From contig JANQGM010000017.1 of assembly GCA_028277345.1 (NCBI GenBank), positions 1 through 64,000 of the forward strand: 64,000 nucleotides of DNA. The letters are read 5' to 3'. Every line of letters begins with the position of its first letter. Positions within the stretch are counted from its first letter, which is position 1. Origin of the DNA: Candidatus Bipolaricaulota bacterium (GTDB taxonomy: Bacteria > Bipolaricaulota > Bipolaricaulia > UBA7950 > UBA9294). The position numbers were made by a program, and so were the translations under genes. Shown piece by piece: positions 41,923 to 51,191 of the stretch. The notes beneath the pieces were generated by a model. The model had not been told where the DNA came from. It saw only the letters and a program-made list of their open reading frames with translations, and ran no database searches.

Positions 41923-43200
41923 TTACGAGAGCCCGTCAGCAATTGCCATGGATTCAGGAACGTCTCCGGAGCAGACGTCCAGCACGTCCAGAGCGGTAAC
42001 CGTTGCCTGCGTCCCCAGGGCAGCCGTCACGCTGGGCTGGGTTCGACCTCCATCTCCAGAGATAAGCTCTTTGATGTACAAGCCCCCATCTCCATGAACG
42101 TCGATCTCCGCATGGCGGGCGTCTCGCCACGTGCCAGCAATGCTGTGGAGCGTCCGCTCGCGAATGAGATCGGCGCGGCGGTGCGAGACCCGCTGAGGCG
42201 TCTGTTGCTGGATCTCCCCGGGCAAGGACTCCAGCGCATCGTGCAACTGCGACGCGCTCACCTCGTCACCAAATTCGACCTCCGCTCGATACCGTTTCGT
42301 CGCCCGGAGATCCTTCACCCATTTGACCGCGAGCCGGCGAACTCCGCACATCGGCGAGACGTGCACGCGTCCATTGGCAGATGCATTGACAAGATCCTGA
42401 AACCGATCGACCTCGACGGACCGCCGCTTGGGCGCCAGTAATTCCAAGACAAACGGACGGCCGCTCCCCAGCATGCGCGCGTCCACATCTTCGCGTCCTG
42501 CCCCATGCAAGCTTGCTCCAGCGGCCCCGGCAATCTCAATCAAGGGGGCTGCAATCAGCGTTTCAACGGAAGTTGGATACTGCAGCCCCGTCTCGCCGCA
42601 ACGCGCACAACCGCGCCCGCGGCAGGCTCGGCACGGCCACTTGGTTTGCGGAATGCCCCGCTTGAGCTTTTGGTACCGACCGTAGTAGTAGAGAGAACTC
42701 ACATGAAGGGATAGTTCTTCTGTTTCCAGATCGAGAACGAAGGAAAGCTGCGGAGCCTTGAAGTCCACCGTGATTTTCCGATTCAACCGCTGCTCAAAAG
42801 CGATGCCGAGCACACGATTCATGGCGTGTTTCAGCGTCTCCCGGTAATCGGACGGAAAGCGCTGAACATAAAAGGCTTCCATTTGCTCCAGCCGGGAGGT
42901 GAGTTTGACACCGAACAGATAGGACGAAAACTCATAGGCTGCCGCCCGCTCCGCCGCCTGCTCCGCCCAGGACGCCAATCGCTTGAACCCATCCTCGCAG
43001 ATCCAACAGGCGCCGGGCGCTGACGTCACGCCATACTGAGCCATCTGCTGGCGAATCATTTCCCCGCGCCTCGCGTTTGACAAACCCCTTCCCAGCCGTG
43101 CAGCGAGGCGCCCCAAACACTCGTCGCAGATCGCGCCGGCTCGAAGGACGAGCTCAGCGATCTCACGAACCTGCTCTGGCTCAAAGCGTGTTCTTGTCAT
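41923..43200 (-). CDS. pus10: tRNA pseudouridine synthase of the Pus10 family
   Basis: 425 residues from ATG 43200 (ATG 43209 possible; AGGAG precedes). The N-terminus is the Pus10 type: CDECLGRLAARLGRGLSNAR (about 25-44) with Cys pairs, and a THUMP-like domain (about 85-190). Zinc-type motifs CRACRGRGCARCGE follow near 190. The catalytic domain shows the Pus10 box AGREDVDARMLGSGRPFVLE (about 232-251), where the Asp is expected to be the catalytic residue, and a helical C-terminal end with KELISGDGGRTQPSVTALLG-like text. In archaea Pus10 makes pseudouridine 54/55 in tRNA; in bacteria position 55 is normally made by TruB. It overlaps the lhr stop by 20 bases. Confidence 0.9.
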   Translation of the reverse strand: MTRTRFEPEQVREIAELVLRAGAICDECLGRLAARLGRGLSNARRGEMIRQQMAQYGVTSAPGACWICEDGFKRLASWAEQAAERAAAYEFSSYLFGVKLTSRLEQMEAFYVQRFPSDYRETLKHAMNRVLGIAFEQRLNRKITVDFKAPQLSFVLDLETEELSLHVSSLYYYGRYQKLKRGIPQTKWPCRACRGRGCARCGETGLQYPTSVETLIAAPLIEIAGAAGASLHGAGREDVDARMLGSGRPFVLELLAPKRRSVEVDRFQDLVNASANGRVHVSPMCGVRRLAVKWVKDLRATKRYRAEVEFGDEVSASQLHDALESLPGEIQQQTPQRVSHRRADLIRERTLHSIAGTWRDARHAEIDVHGDGGLYIKELISGDGGRTQPSVTAALGTQATVTALDVLDVCSGDVPESMAIADGLS

Positions 43201-46200
43201 GGCTTGCATAGCTCCTGTACAGCACCATTCCCGGATCCTCTCGAACGAATCCCAACGTCAAGAGATCCCCTTCGACCGACGTTCCCAACACCGGCGATCC
43301 ATCCCACGACAGCACACGAATCGATGCGGCACGCTCTCGTCCTTCGACCAATCGCCCCAACAGCGCAAGCGCGGAAAGGCGTTGGTGTTCAGAAAGCGGT
43401 CCAAGAGGGACAAGTCGTTCGCCGTTGTTCTCAACTCCCAGAATCGGATGCCCGTTCTCCAGCACCACATAGTTCTTGGGGTGATGGCGAATCGTATACG
43501 CCTCCCCGTTTGCCTGCAAGACGGGGAAGAAGCGTCCGTAAAGATGAACGGGATCATTGACATTAAGCAACACGACGCCTGTATCGCCTTCGTCCCTCGC
43601 GAGGATCCTCGCGGCCTCACGGCTCGCAAACTGCGGCCCGGAAAGGCCGGAGATGTAGAAGGCGCGTTCGACCTCGCCCGCCCACTCCATCCGCGTCAGC
43701 ACAGGATAGACGTCGCGCCACGAGAGGTCGGTTCCTTCATGAGCCAGCACCTCTCGTGAAAGCACGCCATATCGATGCAAGAGCTGCCTTAGAAAGGGGC
43801 GCAGATCCCTTGCCTCGATAGACTCCGCTCCCGGCAGAACGGACCAACGGCCCTTGCCCCAAAGGGGACGGCGTCTCCGGGATTGCCATTGTGCAGGTTG
43901 TGGCGCATTGCCCATGGCAGGATCGAGCGAATCGTTGGCCACCCAGCCCTTCCAGATCAACTGCCAGAGCGCGGGAGCGAGCACTGAAGGCGGTTCGCTC
44001 AACCGGCCGGACAGCTGATGCAAGAAACTTGCGCCGTCGTGCTCAAGGGCTTCGACAAGTCGTCCCTCCAGATCGCTCAGTTCATCGCGATGCGAACGCC
44101 TACGATCGGCAAACGGTTCCGTTGATGTCGAGAGGATCAGAGTGCGCCGTCCCCCCTCGCCGCTGCCCGCCCACTGCAACATCCCCTCACTCGCCAACGC
44201 GTCCAGTCGTTCGCTGCCATACCCGTGCACACGCGATGAAAGCACATCCTTCCAAACGGGAATGGAAAGACAGCAGCCGGAGAGCTGGTTGAGCACCTCT
44301 TCCAACTCGTCTGCAGGCACAGGAGATGCAAGGGCATGCCGATGGATCAGGAACTCCGTATAGCGCTCAGCCGACACGGGCTTCACAGCCCGCCGTCGGC
44401 GACTCATGGCAAGACGGCGAATCGACGCTGCATTTCGTGGGTGCGCCCAACCGAGGCGCCCATCTGACAACTCGATCTGAATCCACCCCTGCGCTGACGC
44501 AAGGTCGTCAAGCTCGCTCGCATCGATCGAGTAACGGTCTCGAAGCGTTTGCGGCAAGACCACAGCATGGTGACTCACAAAGCGCTGAACAATATCGGAG
44601 ATGTCCTCGTCGGACCATCGCGTATAGCGCTCGACATCGTCCGAGACAACCCAGCGCTCGGCGGCATCACCGATGGGGATGGCGGCGATTCGCCCATCAT
44701 CTCGTAACTGAGGGAGGATATCACTAACCGATGGCTCGCAGCGCGCCATGAGTTCATCATTCGTCAAGTCACCAATGCGACGAAGCAGCTCCACAAGCTC
44801 AGCCCCGTTTCTGGCGCGATGACCATCGTGCGTCCCCTGCAGCCGTCCCTCGATGCTCCGAACCGCATCGGCATCCAGCGCACTCTTGGCCGATATCCGA
44901 TCCCCAAGCAACAGGCTCAGATCGGCCTGGGTTGACGGCGACGACGTTCGCGCGGCGACGGGGCGATCCTCTTCGTAGAGGTACTTTCCAGTGAAATCAA
45001 GGAGCATGCCGCTGGAAAGCGGCGTCGGACGCCGGTCCCGTCGCAGAACGAATCGAGCGTCCCCATGCTCCACAGCCTCAAAGAACGACTCAAGACCATG
45101 GATCGGCAAGACATCCTCAAGCAACTCGCGGTAGGTTTCGGTAACGATTGGAAATCCGGGATGCTCGCTGGCAAAGGCAAGCAGTTCATGCGATCGTAGA
45201 CGTTGAAGCCAGAGCGGCGTTCGGCGTCCTGGTTTCGCTCGAGGAAGCAGCAGCGCGCGCCCAGCATTTCGCCGGAACCGCAAGGCGAAGTAGGGCGAGT
45301 TCTCCAGTTCGTTCAGGATGGCCGTTCGCACCGACTCCGCGCGTAAACCATACAGTGCCGCCATCATCTCCTGAGGGCTGATTCGGCCCAGTCGTAAGAG
45401 CAGGCCCGTGTTTGAGTAGACGGCGTCTAGCGCTTCATGCCCACGCGCCCGCAATTCACCTTGCAGCAATAGGAGCAGGCAAAGGTGGAAGCCGCGCCCG
45501 TAGGTTGAGAGGATGGCCATGCGTTCGTCTCCTGCCTCATTGCGAAAGGCATCGACGAACACGGTTCGGTCCGTTGGCAGTGCGCCTCCCGCCGAACGTT
45601 GCGTCTTGAGAAAGGCGATGAGATTCTCGGCGCCTGCCGTATCGAGCGCGCATTCGTGGCATAGCCAGCCGGACAGTGAAGGGTCGGACAATCGCTCTTC
45701 GCAGACGCGGACAAACTCTCCGTACTGCTGGCCGAACTCCCAATCGTGCCCCAACCCCTCGCCCTTCCAGAACGGCATCATGGCTTCGGTCTCATCAATC
45801 GCGGAGACGATGACGCGATCGTTGGTGATCTCAAGGATTTTCCATTGCCCTGTGCCCAAGACGAACGTATCGCCCAACCGCCGTTCGAAAACGAACTCTT
45901 CATCCAACTCACCGAGACGCGTTTTCCCATCCTCTAGCACCATCGGATACTGGCCGGTGTCAGGAATGACGCCTCCATTGAGGATGGCCGTATGCCGGGC
46001 CCCCGGCATCGCGTAAAGTCGATGGGTGGCGCGATCCCACGAGACCTTCGGTCGCAAAACGGGAAGATCGGGCGAGCGGTAGCTCCCCGAGATCATCTCA
46101 AGCACCGATAGGAACGATTCCAACGGCAGGTCTCGATAGGGATAGGCGTGCCGGATGCACTGATACAGCTCATCCACCTGCCATTCGTCCACAGCCACCA

Positions 46201-47482
46201 TCGCGACGACCTGCTGGGCGAGAACATCCAGCGGATTGGTGGGAACGGCCACCGATGAGATATCGCCCCGCCTCATCGATCTCGCGACAGCCGCCATCAT
46301 CAGAAGGTCCGCTCGGGTTTTGGGGATCATCCGCCCTTTCGACGTCTCCCGAACAGCATGGCCGGCCCGTCCGATACGCTGAAGGCCGCTGGCAACCGAA
46401 AACGGCGATTCGACTTGGCAAACCAAATCAATGGCGCCCACATCGATCCCAAGCTCCATCGAGCTCGTGGCCACCAGCGCCGGCAATTGCCCTGCCTTCA
46501 AGGCTTGTTCAATCTCGTGTCGCTTCTCTTTGGAAACGCTGCCGTGATGAGCTTGAATACGTTCGTAGCCGATGCGGCGGTTCATCTCCGAGGCAATGCG
46601 CTCCACCACCCGCCGGCTGTTTGCGAAGATCAGCGTCGATTCGTGCTCATCCACCCATTCGATGAGCCGATCGTAAATGGCAGGCCAGATCGTAGGTCCC
46701 TGATCTCCTTCTTGAGGAAGAATCGTCAGATCATCAACCGGCAACCGAATTGAGAGATCCATGGATTTCCGCATGCCGGCATCGACGATGCTGACCGGCC
46801 GCGAACGGCCATCGGAATCCTGACCTCCAAGAAAACGCGCGACGAGGCCAAGCGGTTTCTGCGTCGCCGACAACCCAATTCGAACGGGAGATTGCGAGAC
46901 AAGCGCTTCGAGCCGCTCAAGTAGCAGCGTCAAGAAGGTCCCGCGCTTATCGGGGCACAGGGCGTGAATCTCATCGACGATGACATAGCGAACCGTCCTC
47001 AGCATCTCCCGCGCACGCACGGAGGTCAGCAGCAGGTTGAGCGATTCCGGCGTCGTGATAAGCACATGCGGAGGCTTGCGGATCATCTTTTGACGCTCAT
47101 TCGACGGCGTATCTCCGGTTCGTACGCCGACCCGAATCTCAGGAAGCGTCGTTCCAAGGGCCTCTGCACTCGCCCGGATCCCCCTCAAGGGGGCTTCCAG
47201 ATTTCGCTCGATATCATTGGCCAGCGCCTTGAGTGGAGACAGGTACAACGTATGAACTCCACCCAATGGGTCAGCCGATTCAGCCACTCGAAGTGCGGAG
47301 TCAATCGCGTACAAGAAGGCGGACAACGTTTTCCCCGATCCCGTCGGCGCGAGAATGAGCGTATTCTCGCCCGCCGCGATCCGCGGCCATCCGTCGCGTT
47401 GAGGCCGCGTCGGTTCGGAGAACGTTTCGCCAAACCACCGCTGGATGGCGGGATGAAAGAGCTGCAATGCCTGATCCGTCAT
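43181..47482 (-). CDS. lhr: large DEAD/DEAH superfamily 2 helicase, Lhr type
   Basis: 1,433 residues, in the range of full-length bacterial Lhr (about 1,500). Helicase motifs: I LAPTGSGKTLS (about 44-54), Ia YLSPLKALAND, Ib TTPESLN, II VDEIHAL (about 169), III GLSATQKP (about 203), and in the second RecA domain TSSMELGIDVGAIDL and QRIGRAGH. A winged helix and the Lhr-core beta-sheet follow, with a long C-terminal domain (about 850-1433) as in the ATP-dependent 3'-5' helicases that unwind RNA:DNA hybrids and help survive DNA damage. ATG 47482 follows CCGGAGAATG-like context. It heads the lhr-pus10-sigma transcript. Confidence 0.9.
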   Translation of the reverse strand: MTDQALQLFHPAIQRWFGETFSEPTRPQRDGWPRIAAGENTLILAPTGSGKTLSAFLYAIDSALRVAESADPLGGVHTLYLSPLKALANDIERNLEAPLRGIRASAEALGTTLPEIRVGVRTGDTPSNERQKMIRKPPHVLITTPESLNLLLTSVRAREMLRTVRYVIVDEIHALCPDKRGTFLTLLLERLEALVSQSPVRIGLSATQKPLGLVARFLGGQDSDGRSRPVSIVDAGMRKSMDLSIRLPVDDLTILPQEGDQGPTIWPAIYDRLIEWVDEHESTLIFANSRRVVERIASEMNRRIGYERIQAHHGSVSKEKRHEIEQALKAGQLPALVATSSMELGIDVGAIDLVCQVESPFSVASGLQRIGRAGHAVRETSKGRMIPKTRADLLMMAAVARSMRRGDISSVAVPTNPLDVLAQQVVAMVAVDEWQVDELYQCIRHAYPYRDLPLESFLSVLEMISGSYRSPDLPVLRPKVSWDRATHRLYAMPGARHTAILNGGVIPDTGQYPMVLEDGKTRLGELDEEFVFERRLGDTFVLGTGQWKILEITNDRVIVSAIDETEAMMPFWKGEGLGHDWEFGQQYGEFVRVCEERLSDPSLSGWLCHECALDTAGAENLIAFLKTQRSAGGALPTDRTVFVDAFRNEAGDERMAILSTYGRGFHLCLLLLLQGELRARGHEALDAVYSNTGLLLRLGRISPQEMMAALYGLRAESVRTAILNELENSPYFALRFRRNAGRALLLPRAKPGRRTPLWLQRLRSHELLAFASEHPGFPIVTETYRELLEDVLPIHGLESFFEAVEHGDARFVLRRDRRPTPLSSGMLLDFTGKYLYEEDRPVAARTSSPSTQADLSLLLGDRISAKSALDADAVRSIEGRLQGTHDGHRARNGAELVELLRRIGDLTNDELMARCEPSVSDILPQLRDDGRIAAIPIGDAAERWVVSDDVERYTRWSDEDISDIVQRFVSHHAVVLPQTLRDRYSIDASELDDLASAQGWIQIELSDGRLGWAHPRNAASIRRLAMSRRRRAVKPVSAERYTEFLIHRHALASPVPADELEEVLNQLSGCCLSIPVWKDVLSSRVHGYGSERLDALASEGMLQWAGSGEGGRRTLILSTSTEPFADRRRSHRDELSDLEGRLVEALEHDGASFLHQLSGRLSEPPSVLAPALWQLIWKGWVANDSLDPAMGNAPQPAQWQSRRRRPLWGKGRWSVLPGAESIEARDLRPFLRQLLHRYGVLSREVLAHEGTDLSWRDVYPVLTRMEWAGEVERAFYISGLSGPQFASREAARILARDEGDTGVVLLNVNDPVHLYGRFFPVLQANGEAYTIRHHPKNYVVLENGHPILGVENNGERLVPLGPLSEHQRLSALALLGRLVEGRERAASIRVLSWDGSPVLGTSVEGDLLTLGFVREDPGMVLYRSYASHDKNTL

Positions 47483-47590
47483 GCTGTCATTCTCCGGAAA
47501 TCGAGGTTCGGTTCAACAAGGATTATGGTGTTTTATCGTCCATTCTTGCGCAATCCAGGCAGACCGCGTAGACTCTGAGTATTGAGTACC

Positions 47591-47667
47591 GAAAGGGCAA
47601 ACTATCCGAAAGGATAGGGCGCAAAGTCACGGGCCTACGGGAACACCTAGGGTAGCCGGACTGCCGA
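47591..47667 (+). ncRNA. cyclic di-GMP-I (GEMM-I) riboswitch
   Basis: The conserved core is present: GAAAGGGCAAAC, a stem CTATCC-GAAA-GGATAG with the GAAA tetraloop, then GCGCAAAGTCACGGGCCTA and GGTAGCCGGACTGCCG, matching the GEMM-I pattern (G-C-A-A-A, ACGCAAAG-like junction, GGTAGCCGG). It is on the plus strand, about 280 bases before the permease gene at 47944, and there is no other plus-strand gene in between. It likely controls that gene in response to c-di-GMP; the expression platform may be the hairpin at 47791-47814. Confidence 0.9.
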
Positions 47668-47790
47668 AGGATTCGATGGGTCACTGCACTCTTCCTTCCT
47701 TCAGCTTGGTCCCTCCGCGTACGCTCGCGCTCACTCCGAGAGAGGGGATTCAAGCGCATGCCTGATCGGACCTCCTTCGCAGGGGGAAGA

Positions 47791-47814
47791 GGCAGGGGAG
47801 CACGCTCCCCTGCC
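47791..47814 (+). promoter_or_regulatory. strong hairpin between riboswitch and permease gene
   Basis: GGCAGGGGAGC (47791-47801) and GCTCCCCTGCC (47804-47814) form an 11-base-pair perfect stem with two loop bases; the flanks GA and TC extend it by one more pair with a bulge. No T-run follows (CTCTCAAG), so it is not a classical intrinsic terminator, but it could be the regulated hairpin (or an anti-terminator partner) of the riboswitch. Confidence 0.6.
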
Positions 47815-47943
47815 CTCTCAAGCCGTGATCGGCTTCAGTCTATTCCGTGGCATTTGGCGAGAATGAATGCGCCGTTCGGTGTTGCGCCTTCCATCGATTG
47901 CCGTTAGCATCGTGCATCTTTCGGGAACCGAGATGATGGTTGC

Positions 47944-49248
47944 ATGGAAAAGGCTGCACTGGGCGCGTTCATAATCTCCATTCTGACGTTTGTTCTGACG
48001 TATGTCGGCATCTTCTTGGAACGGGTCCATCGTTCCATCTTCGCCATCTTCGGCGCCGTTCTGATGGTGTCGTTCGGAACATGGATGTCGTTCTACGATA
48101 TGCACGATGCCGTTCTCTCCATTGATTTCGACACCATCATGCTCTTGTTCGGCATGATGATCGTGGTCGCACTGTTCAAGGAAACAGGGTTCTTTCAGTA
48201 CTTGGCCATTCGCGCCGCCAAGCTGGCCAAGGGCCGGCCTTGGTTACTGCTCGTGTATCTGGGACTAGTCACTTCGCTGGTTTCCATGGTTCTTGACAAC
48301 GTCACGACGATCATCATCATTGTTCCGGTCACGGTATCCCTAGCGGATATTCTTGGTATCTCGCCCTTTCCGTTTCTGATGTCCGAAGTCCTTCTCTCCA
48401 ATATCGGAGGGGTCGCGACGCTCATCGGAGATCCCCCCAATATCCTCATCGGCTCAGCGGCGGGGTTCGGGTTCCTGGACTTCTTGGTTCATCTCGCTCC
48501 CATCGTCTTCCTCGCCTGGCTGCTTGCACAGGGATTGCTGCTGCTCATGTTCAGAAAAGAGCTATCGCAGACCCCCTCCAATGTCAGCCGGTTGATGGAG
48601 ATGGACGAGCGCCGCGCCATCGTCGATCCCATCACGACCCGACGGATGCTCGCGACCCTAGCTGTCACCATCGTGCTGTTCTTCGTGCACGAACTGATCA
48701 GTCTCGAACCGGGCCTTGTCGCCCTTTTCGGCGCTTGCATGGGGCTGCTTTGGGTGAAGCCTGATTTCGACCAGATCCTGCACGATATTCATTGGGATGT
48801 TCTGTTGTTCTTCGTCGCCTTGTTCGTCATCGTCGGGGGGCTTGATGCATCCGGGGTGATCGGCACACTGGGTGGCAGCATTGCCGCGCTCTCGCAGTAC
48901 AGCATGCCGCTTGCCGCCATCGTCGTGCTATGGGTGGGTGCCCTTGCCTCCGGCGTCATCAGCAACGTTCCGTTTACGATCGCCATGCTTCCGATTCTCA
49001 AATCCTTGGCCGCTCAGGGTGCCGACGTCACGCCGCTTTGGTGGGCATTGGCCATTGGCGTCGGGTTCGGCGCCAATCTCACGCCCTTGGGCTCGGCAGC
49101 CAATGTCGTCATCGTGAGCCTTTCCGATTCACTGGGTGACAAGCTGACCTTCCGCCGTTGGGCAACCAGCGGAACGTGGATTGCACTGGCCACATGCGGC
49201 TTCGGAACCGTGGCCGTGCTTATCGCCATTCAAATCGGCCTTTTCTAG
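47944..49248 (+). CDS. ArsB/NhaD-superfamily ion permease
   Basis: 434 residues with 10-12 hydrophobic segments. Motifs typical of the SLC13/ArsB/NhaD clan: LFGMMIVVALFKETGFFQYL (about 62-81), VLDNVTTIIIIVPVTVSLAD (about 112-131), LIGDPPNILIGSAAGFGFLD (about 158-177, the Gly-Asp-Pro-Pro-Asn hairpin) and FGANLTPLGSAANVVIVSLS (about 375-394). Members move sodium, anions or dicarboxylates across the inner membrane; substrate cannot be fixed from sequence. The c-di-GMP riboswitch upstream suggests control by that signal. ATG 47944 has only a weak ribosome site. Confidence 0.88.
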   Translation: MEKAALGAFIISILTFVLTYVGIFLERVHRSIFAIFGAVLMVSFGTWMSFYDMHDAVLSIDFDTIMLLFGMMIVVALFKETGFFQYLAIRAAKLAKGRPWLLLVYLGLVTSLVSMVLDNVTTIIIIVPVTVSLADILGISPFPFLMSEVLLSNIGGVATLIGDPPNILIGSAAGFGFLDFLVHLAPIVFLAWLLAQGLLLLMFRKELSQTPSNVSRLMEMDERRAIVDPITTRRMLATLAVTIVLFFVHELISLEPGLVALFGACMGLLWVKPDFDQILHDIHWDVLLFFVALFVIVGGLDASGVIGTLGGSIAALSQYSMPLAAIVVLWVGALASGVISNVPFTIAMLPILKSLAAQGADVTPLWWALAIGVGFGANLTPLGSAANVVIVSLSDSLGDKLTFRRWATSGTWIALATCGFGTVAVLIAIQIGLF

Positions 49249-49258
49249 CACAGTTTCG

Positions 49259-50128
49259 ATGATGAAGACGCCGCACATCGCGACTCTGGATGCCGGACAA
49301 TTCGGACGGCCCGGGTTGGGCGCCGCCTATCTCGTTCGAGGCGAACGGACGGGATTGATCGAATCGGGCACCGCCGCGGCAGGGGAACACCTCGCGGATC
49401 AGCTTTCCTCGCTGCTGGGTGCGCGCCGCCTCGACTACATCTTCCTCACGCACATCCATCTCGATCACGCCGGAGGCGCCGGCGCCTTGGCCGCTCGCTA
49501 TCCGGATGCGGCCGTCGTTGTCCATGCACGCGGACTCCCTCACTTGATCGATCCCTCTCGACTGATCGAGGGAGTGCAACGGGCATCGCCATCCCTCTTT
49601 CCCCTCTACGGCCGTCCAACTCTCATTCCGGAGGATCAGCTCGTTGGCGTTGTTGGAGGGGAGTCCTTTGATCTCGGAGACGGCATTCAGATCGACGTCG
49701 TGGCCAGCCCAGGACATGCGCCGCACCATGTCTGTTTCTACGAGCCTCGCAGCCGGACCCTCTTTACCGGCGATGCCGTTGGGAATTGGGGGATTCCGGT
49801 TCACGTACCGCTCACCGTTCCTCCTCGATTCACGCTGGAGACGGGCCTTGAGACGCTGGAGACCCTTCGACAGCTGCATCCACGCTCGTTAGCCTACACG
49901 CACTTTGGTATCACCAAGAATGCCGTGGGCCAGATTGACGGCTATGCGCGCACATTGACTGCGTGGTTCGATCGTCTGCGATCGCTCTCGAAAGATCGCT
50001 CGGCTCGAGACGTCGTCAGCACCCTACTCAGCGCTCCACCGTATGCCGGGCTAACGGAGATCGAGCGACAGATGGTTGAGATGTGCGTGCGCGGCGGCCT
50101 CCTCAGTTTGGAGGCGGGCACCGCCTAG
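49259..50128 (+). CDS. metallo-beta-lactamase-fold hydrolase
   Basis: 289 residues from ATG 49259 (ATG 49262 is equally possible; earlier starts lie in the permease gene). Metal site LTHIHLDHAGGAG (about 65-77, THxHxDH class), SPGHAPHHVCFY (about 146-157), FTGDAVGNWG and YTHFGIT, a complete dinuclear site, and the C-terminal helical domain. Related proteins act on thioesters, lactones or nucleic-acid-linked esters. It starts 11 bases after the permease stop, so it may share the riboswitch-controlled transcript; a functional link is otherwise not visible. Confidence 0.85.
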   Translation: MMKTPHIATLDAGQFGRPGLGAAYLVRGERTGLIESGTAAAGEHLADQLSSLLGARRLDYIFLTHIHLDHAGGAGALAARYPDAAVVVHARGLPHLIDPSRLIEGVQRASPSLFPLYGRPTLIPEDQLVGVVGGESFDLGDGIQIDVVASPGHAPHHVCFYEPRSRTLFTGDAVGNWGIPVHVPLTVPPRFTLETGLETLETLRQLHPRSLAYTHFGITKNAVGQIDGYARTLTAWFDRLRSLSKDRSARDVVSTLLSAPPYAGLTEIERQMVEMCVRGGLLSLEAGTA

Positions 50129-50142
50129 CCATGAAAACTTGC

Positions 50143-51138
50143 TTAGCCGGACGCCTGCTTGCGCAAATGGATTTCAACGATGTCGCCGTCTTCGAGTTGA
50201 TGATCTGAGGGGACTTGCTGGCCGTCGAATCGGCCGGATCCCCAAACGCGCACGTACTTGAGTCGATCCACGAAATCGCGATGAACGACGCGGACGGCAT
50301 CCAACGCGCAGCTTCCAATGGGAAGGGTATACGGCTCCGTCATGTCGGGCTTGTGCCCCGGAAGCTTGGTGTAGATGCGCACGATGTCCAGACCGTCGAA
50401 CACCATCTTGGCGAGGGCGTCCAACCCATGTCCGTGCTGGCCTGAGACCCAGAGCGTTGGGAGGCCGAACTCGGAAGCCATGTCCTTGATCTCGAACGGA
50501 TCGACCCGGTCGGATTTGGTGAGAACGACGCGCGCCGGAATCTCCTTGACGCGGTCCTCAACACTCTCAGGCCGGTCTTCGACGAGATGGATGTTGCGTT
50601 CTTCCAGTTTCTCAACGAGTTCCTGGAATTCGTCCGCGAGGAGCTCATCGTCCTCGGCATCCAAGACAATCAACGCCAAATCGCAGGCGCGGATCAGACT
50701 ATAGACCCACGACTCGGTGTAGTCGGGAGCCACTGGAGGCAGATCAATCAGCTGAATGGGCACATCCTCGTAGGTCATCATGCCGGGAACGGGAACGAGG
50801 GACGAAAAGGGATAGGAAGCAACCTCCGGCTTCGCGTTGGTCAGCGTCGCCACCAACGTCGATTTCCCGGCGTTGGGCGGGCCGACCAACACAACTTGCC
50901 CCGCGCCCTCCTTGGGGATGTGCTCATAGGAATGAGATTTGCCCTTCTTCGATTTCCCCGCTGCGCCACGCGCCTTGGCAATCCGCTTCTTGATGTCCGC
51001 CTGCATGTGATCGGTTCCCTTGTGCTTGGGAATCGTTGCCAGCATTTCCTCCAATGCCGCCAACTTCTCCGCCGGCGTGCTGGCTTGACGAAGCTTCTTT
51101 CGCGCTTTGATGAAATCAGGTGTTAGATTGGCAGGCAT
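50143..51138 (-). CDS. TGS-domain GTPase related to DRG/Obg
   Basis: 331 residues from ATG 51138. A charged N-terminal region (about 5-80, KARKKLRQASTPAEKLAAL) precedes the GTPase: G1 LVGPPNAGKSTL (about 84-95), G2 FSSLVPVPG, G3 LIDLPPVAPD (Asp-Leu-Pro-Pro, as in DRG), G4 VVLTKSDRVDP, and a C-terminal TGS domain (about 250-331, RIYTKLPGHKPDMTEPYTLP with HRDFVDRLKYVRVWG). DRG/Obg-type GTPases associate with ribosomes and RNA. In archaea and eukaryotes this branch is called DRG; bacterial members with TGS are less common. Cytosolic; its gene is convergent with the MBL gene. Confidence 0.88.
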   Translation of the reverse strand: MPANLTPDFIKARKKLRQASTPAEKLAALEEMLATIPKHKGTDHMQADIKKRIAKARGAAGKSKKGKSHSYEHIPKEGAGQVVLVGPPNAGKSTLVATLTNAKPEVASYPFSSLVPVPGMMTYEDVPIQLIDLPPVAPDYTESWVYSLIRACDLALIVLDAEDDELLADEFQELVEKLEERNIHLVEDRPESVEDRVKEIPARVVLTKSDRVDPFEIKDMASEFGLPTLWVSGQHGHGLDALAKMVFDGLDIVRIYTKLPGHKPDMTEPYTLPIGSCALDAVRVVHRDFVDRLKYVRVWGSGRFDGQQVPSDHQLEDGDIVEIHLRKQASG

Positions 51139-51191
51139 AGCAACTCCCACAAGGTAGGGTACGCAGACGGATTGGAAGATTCAACGACGGT

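Noticed and set aside
47791-47814. Intrinsic terminator after the c-di-GMP riboswitch
   Set aside because: The stem is strong but no T-run follows; kept only as a possible regulatory hairpin.
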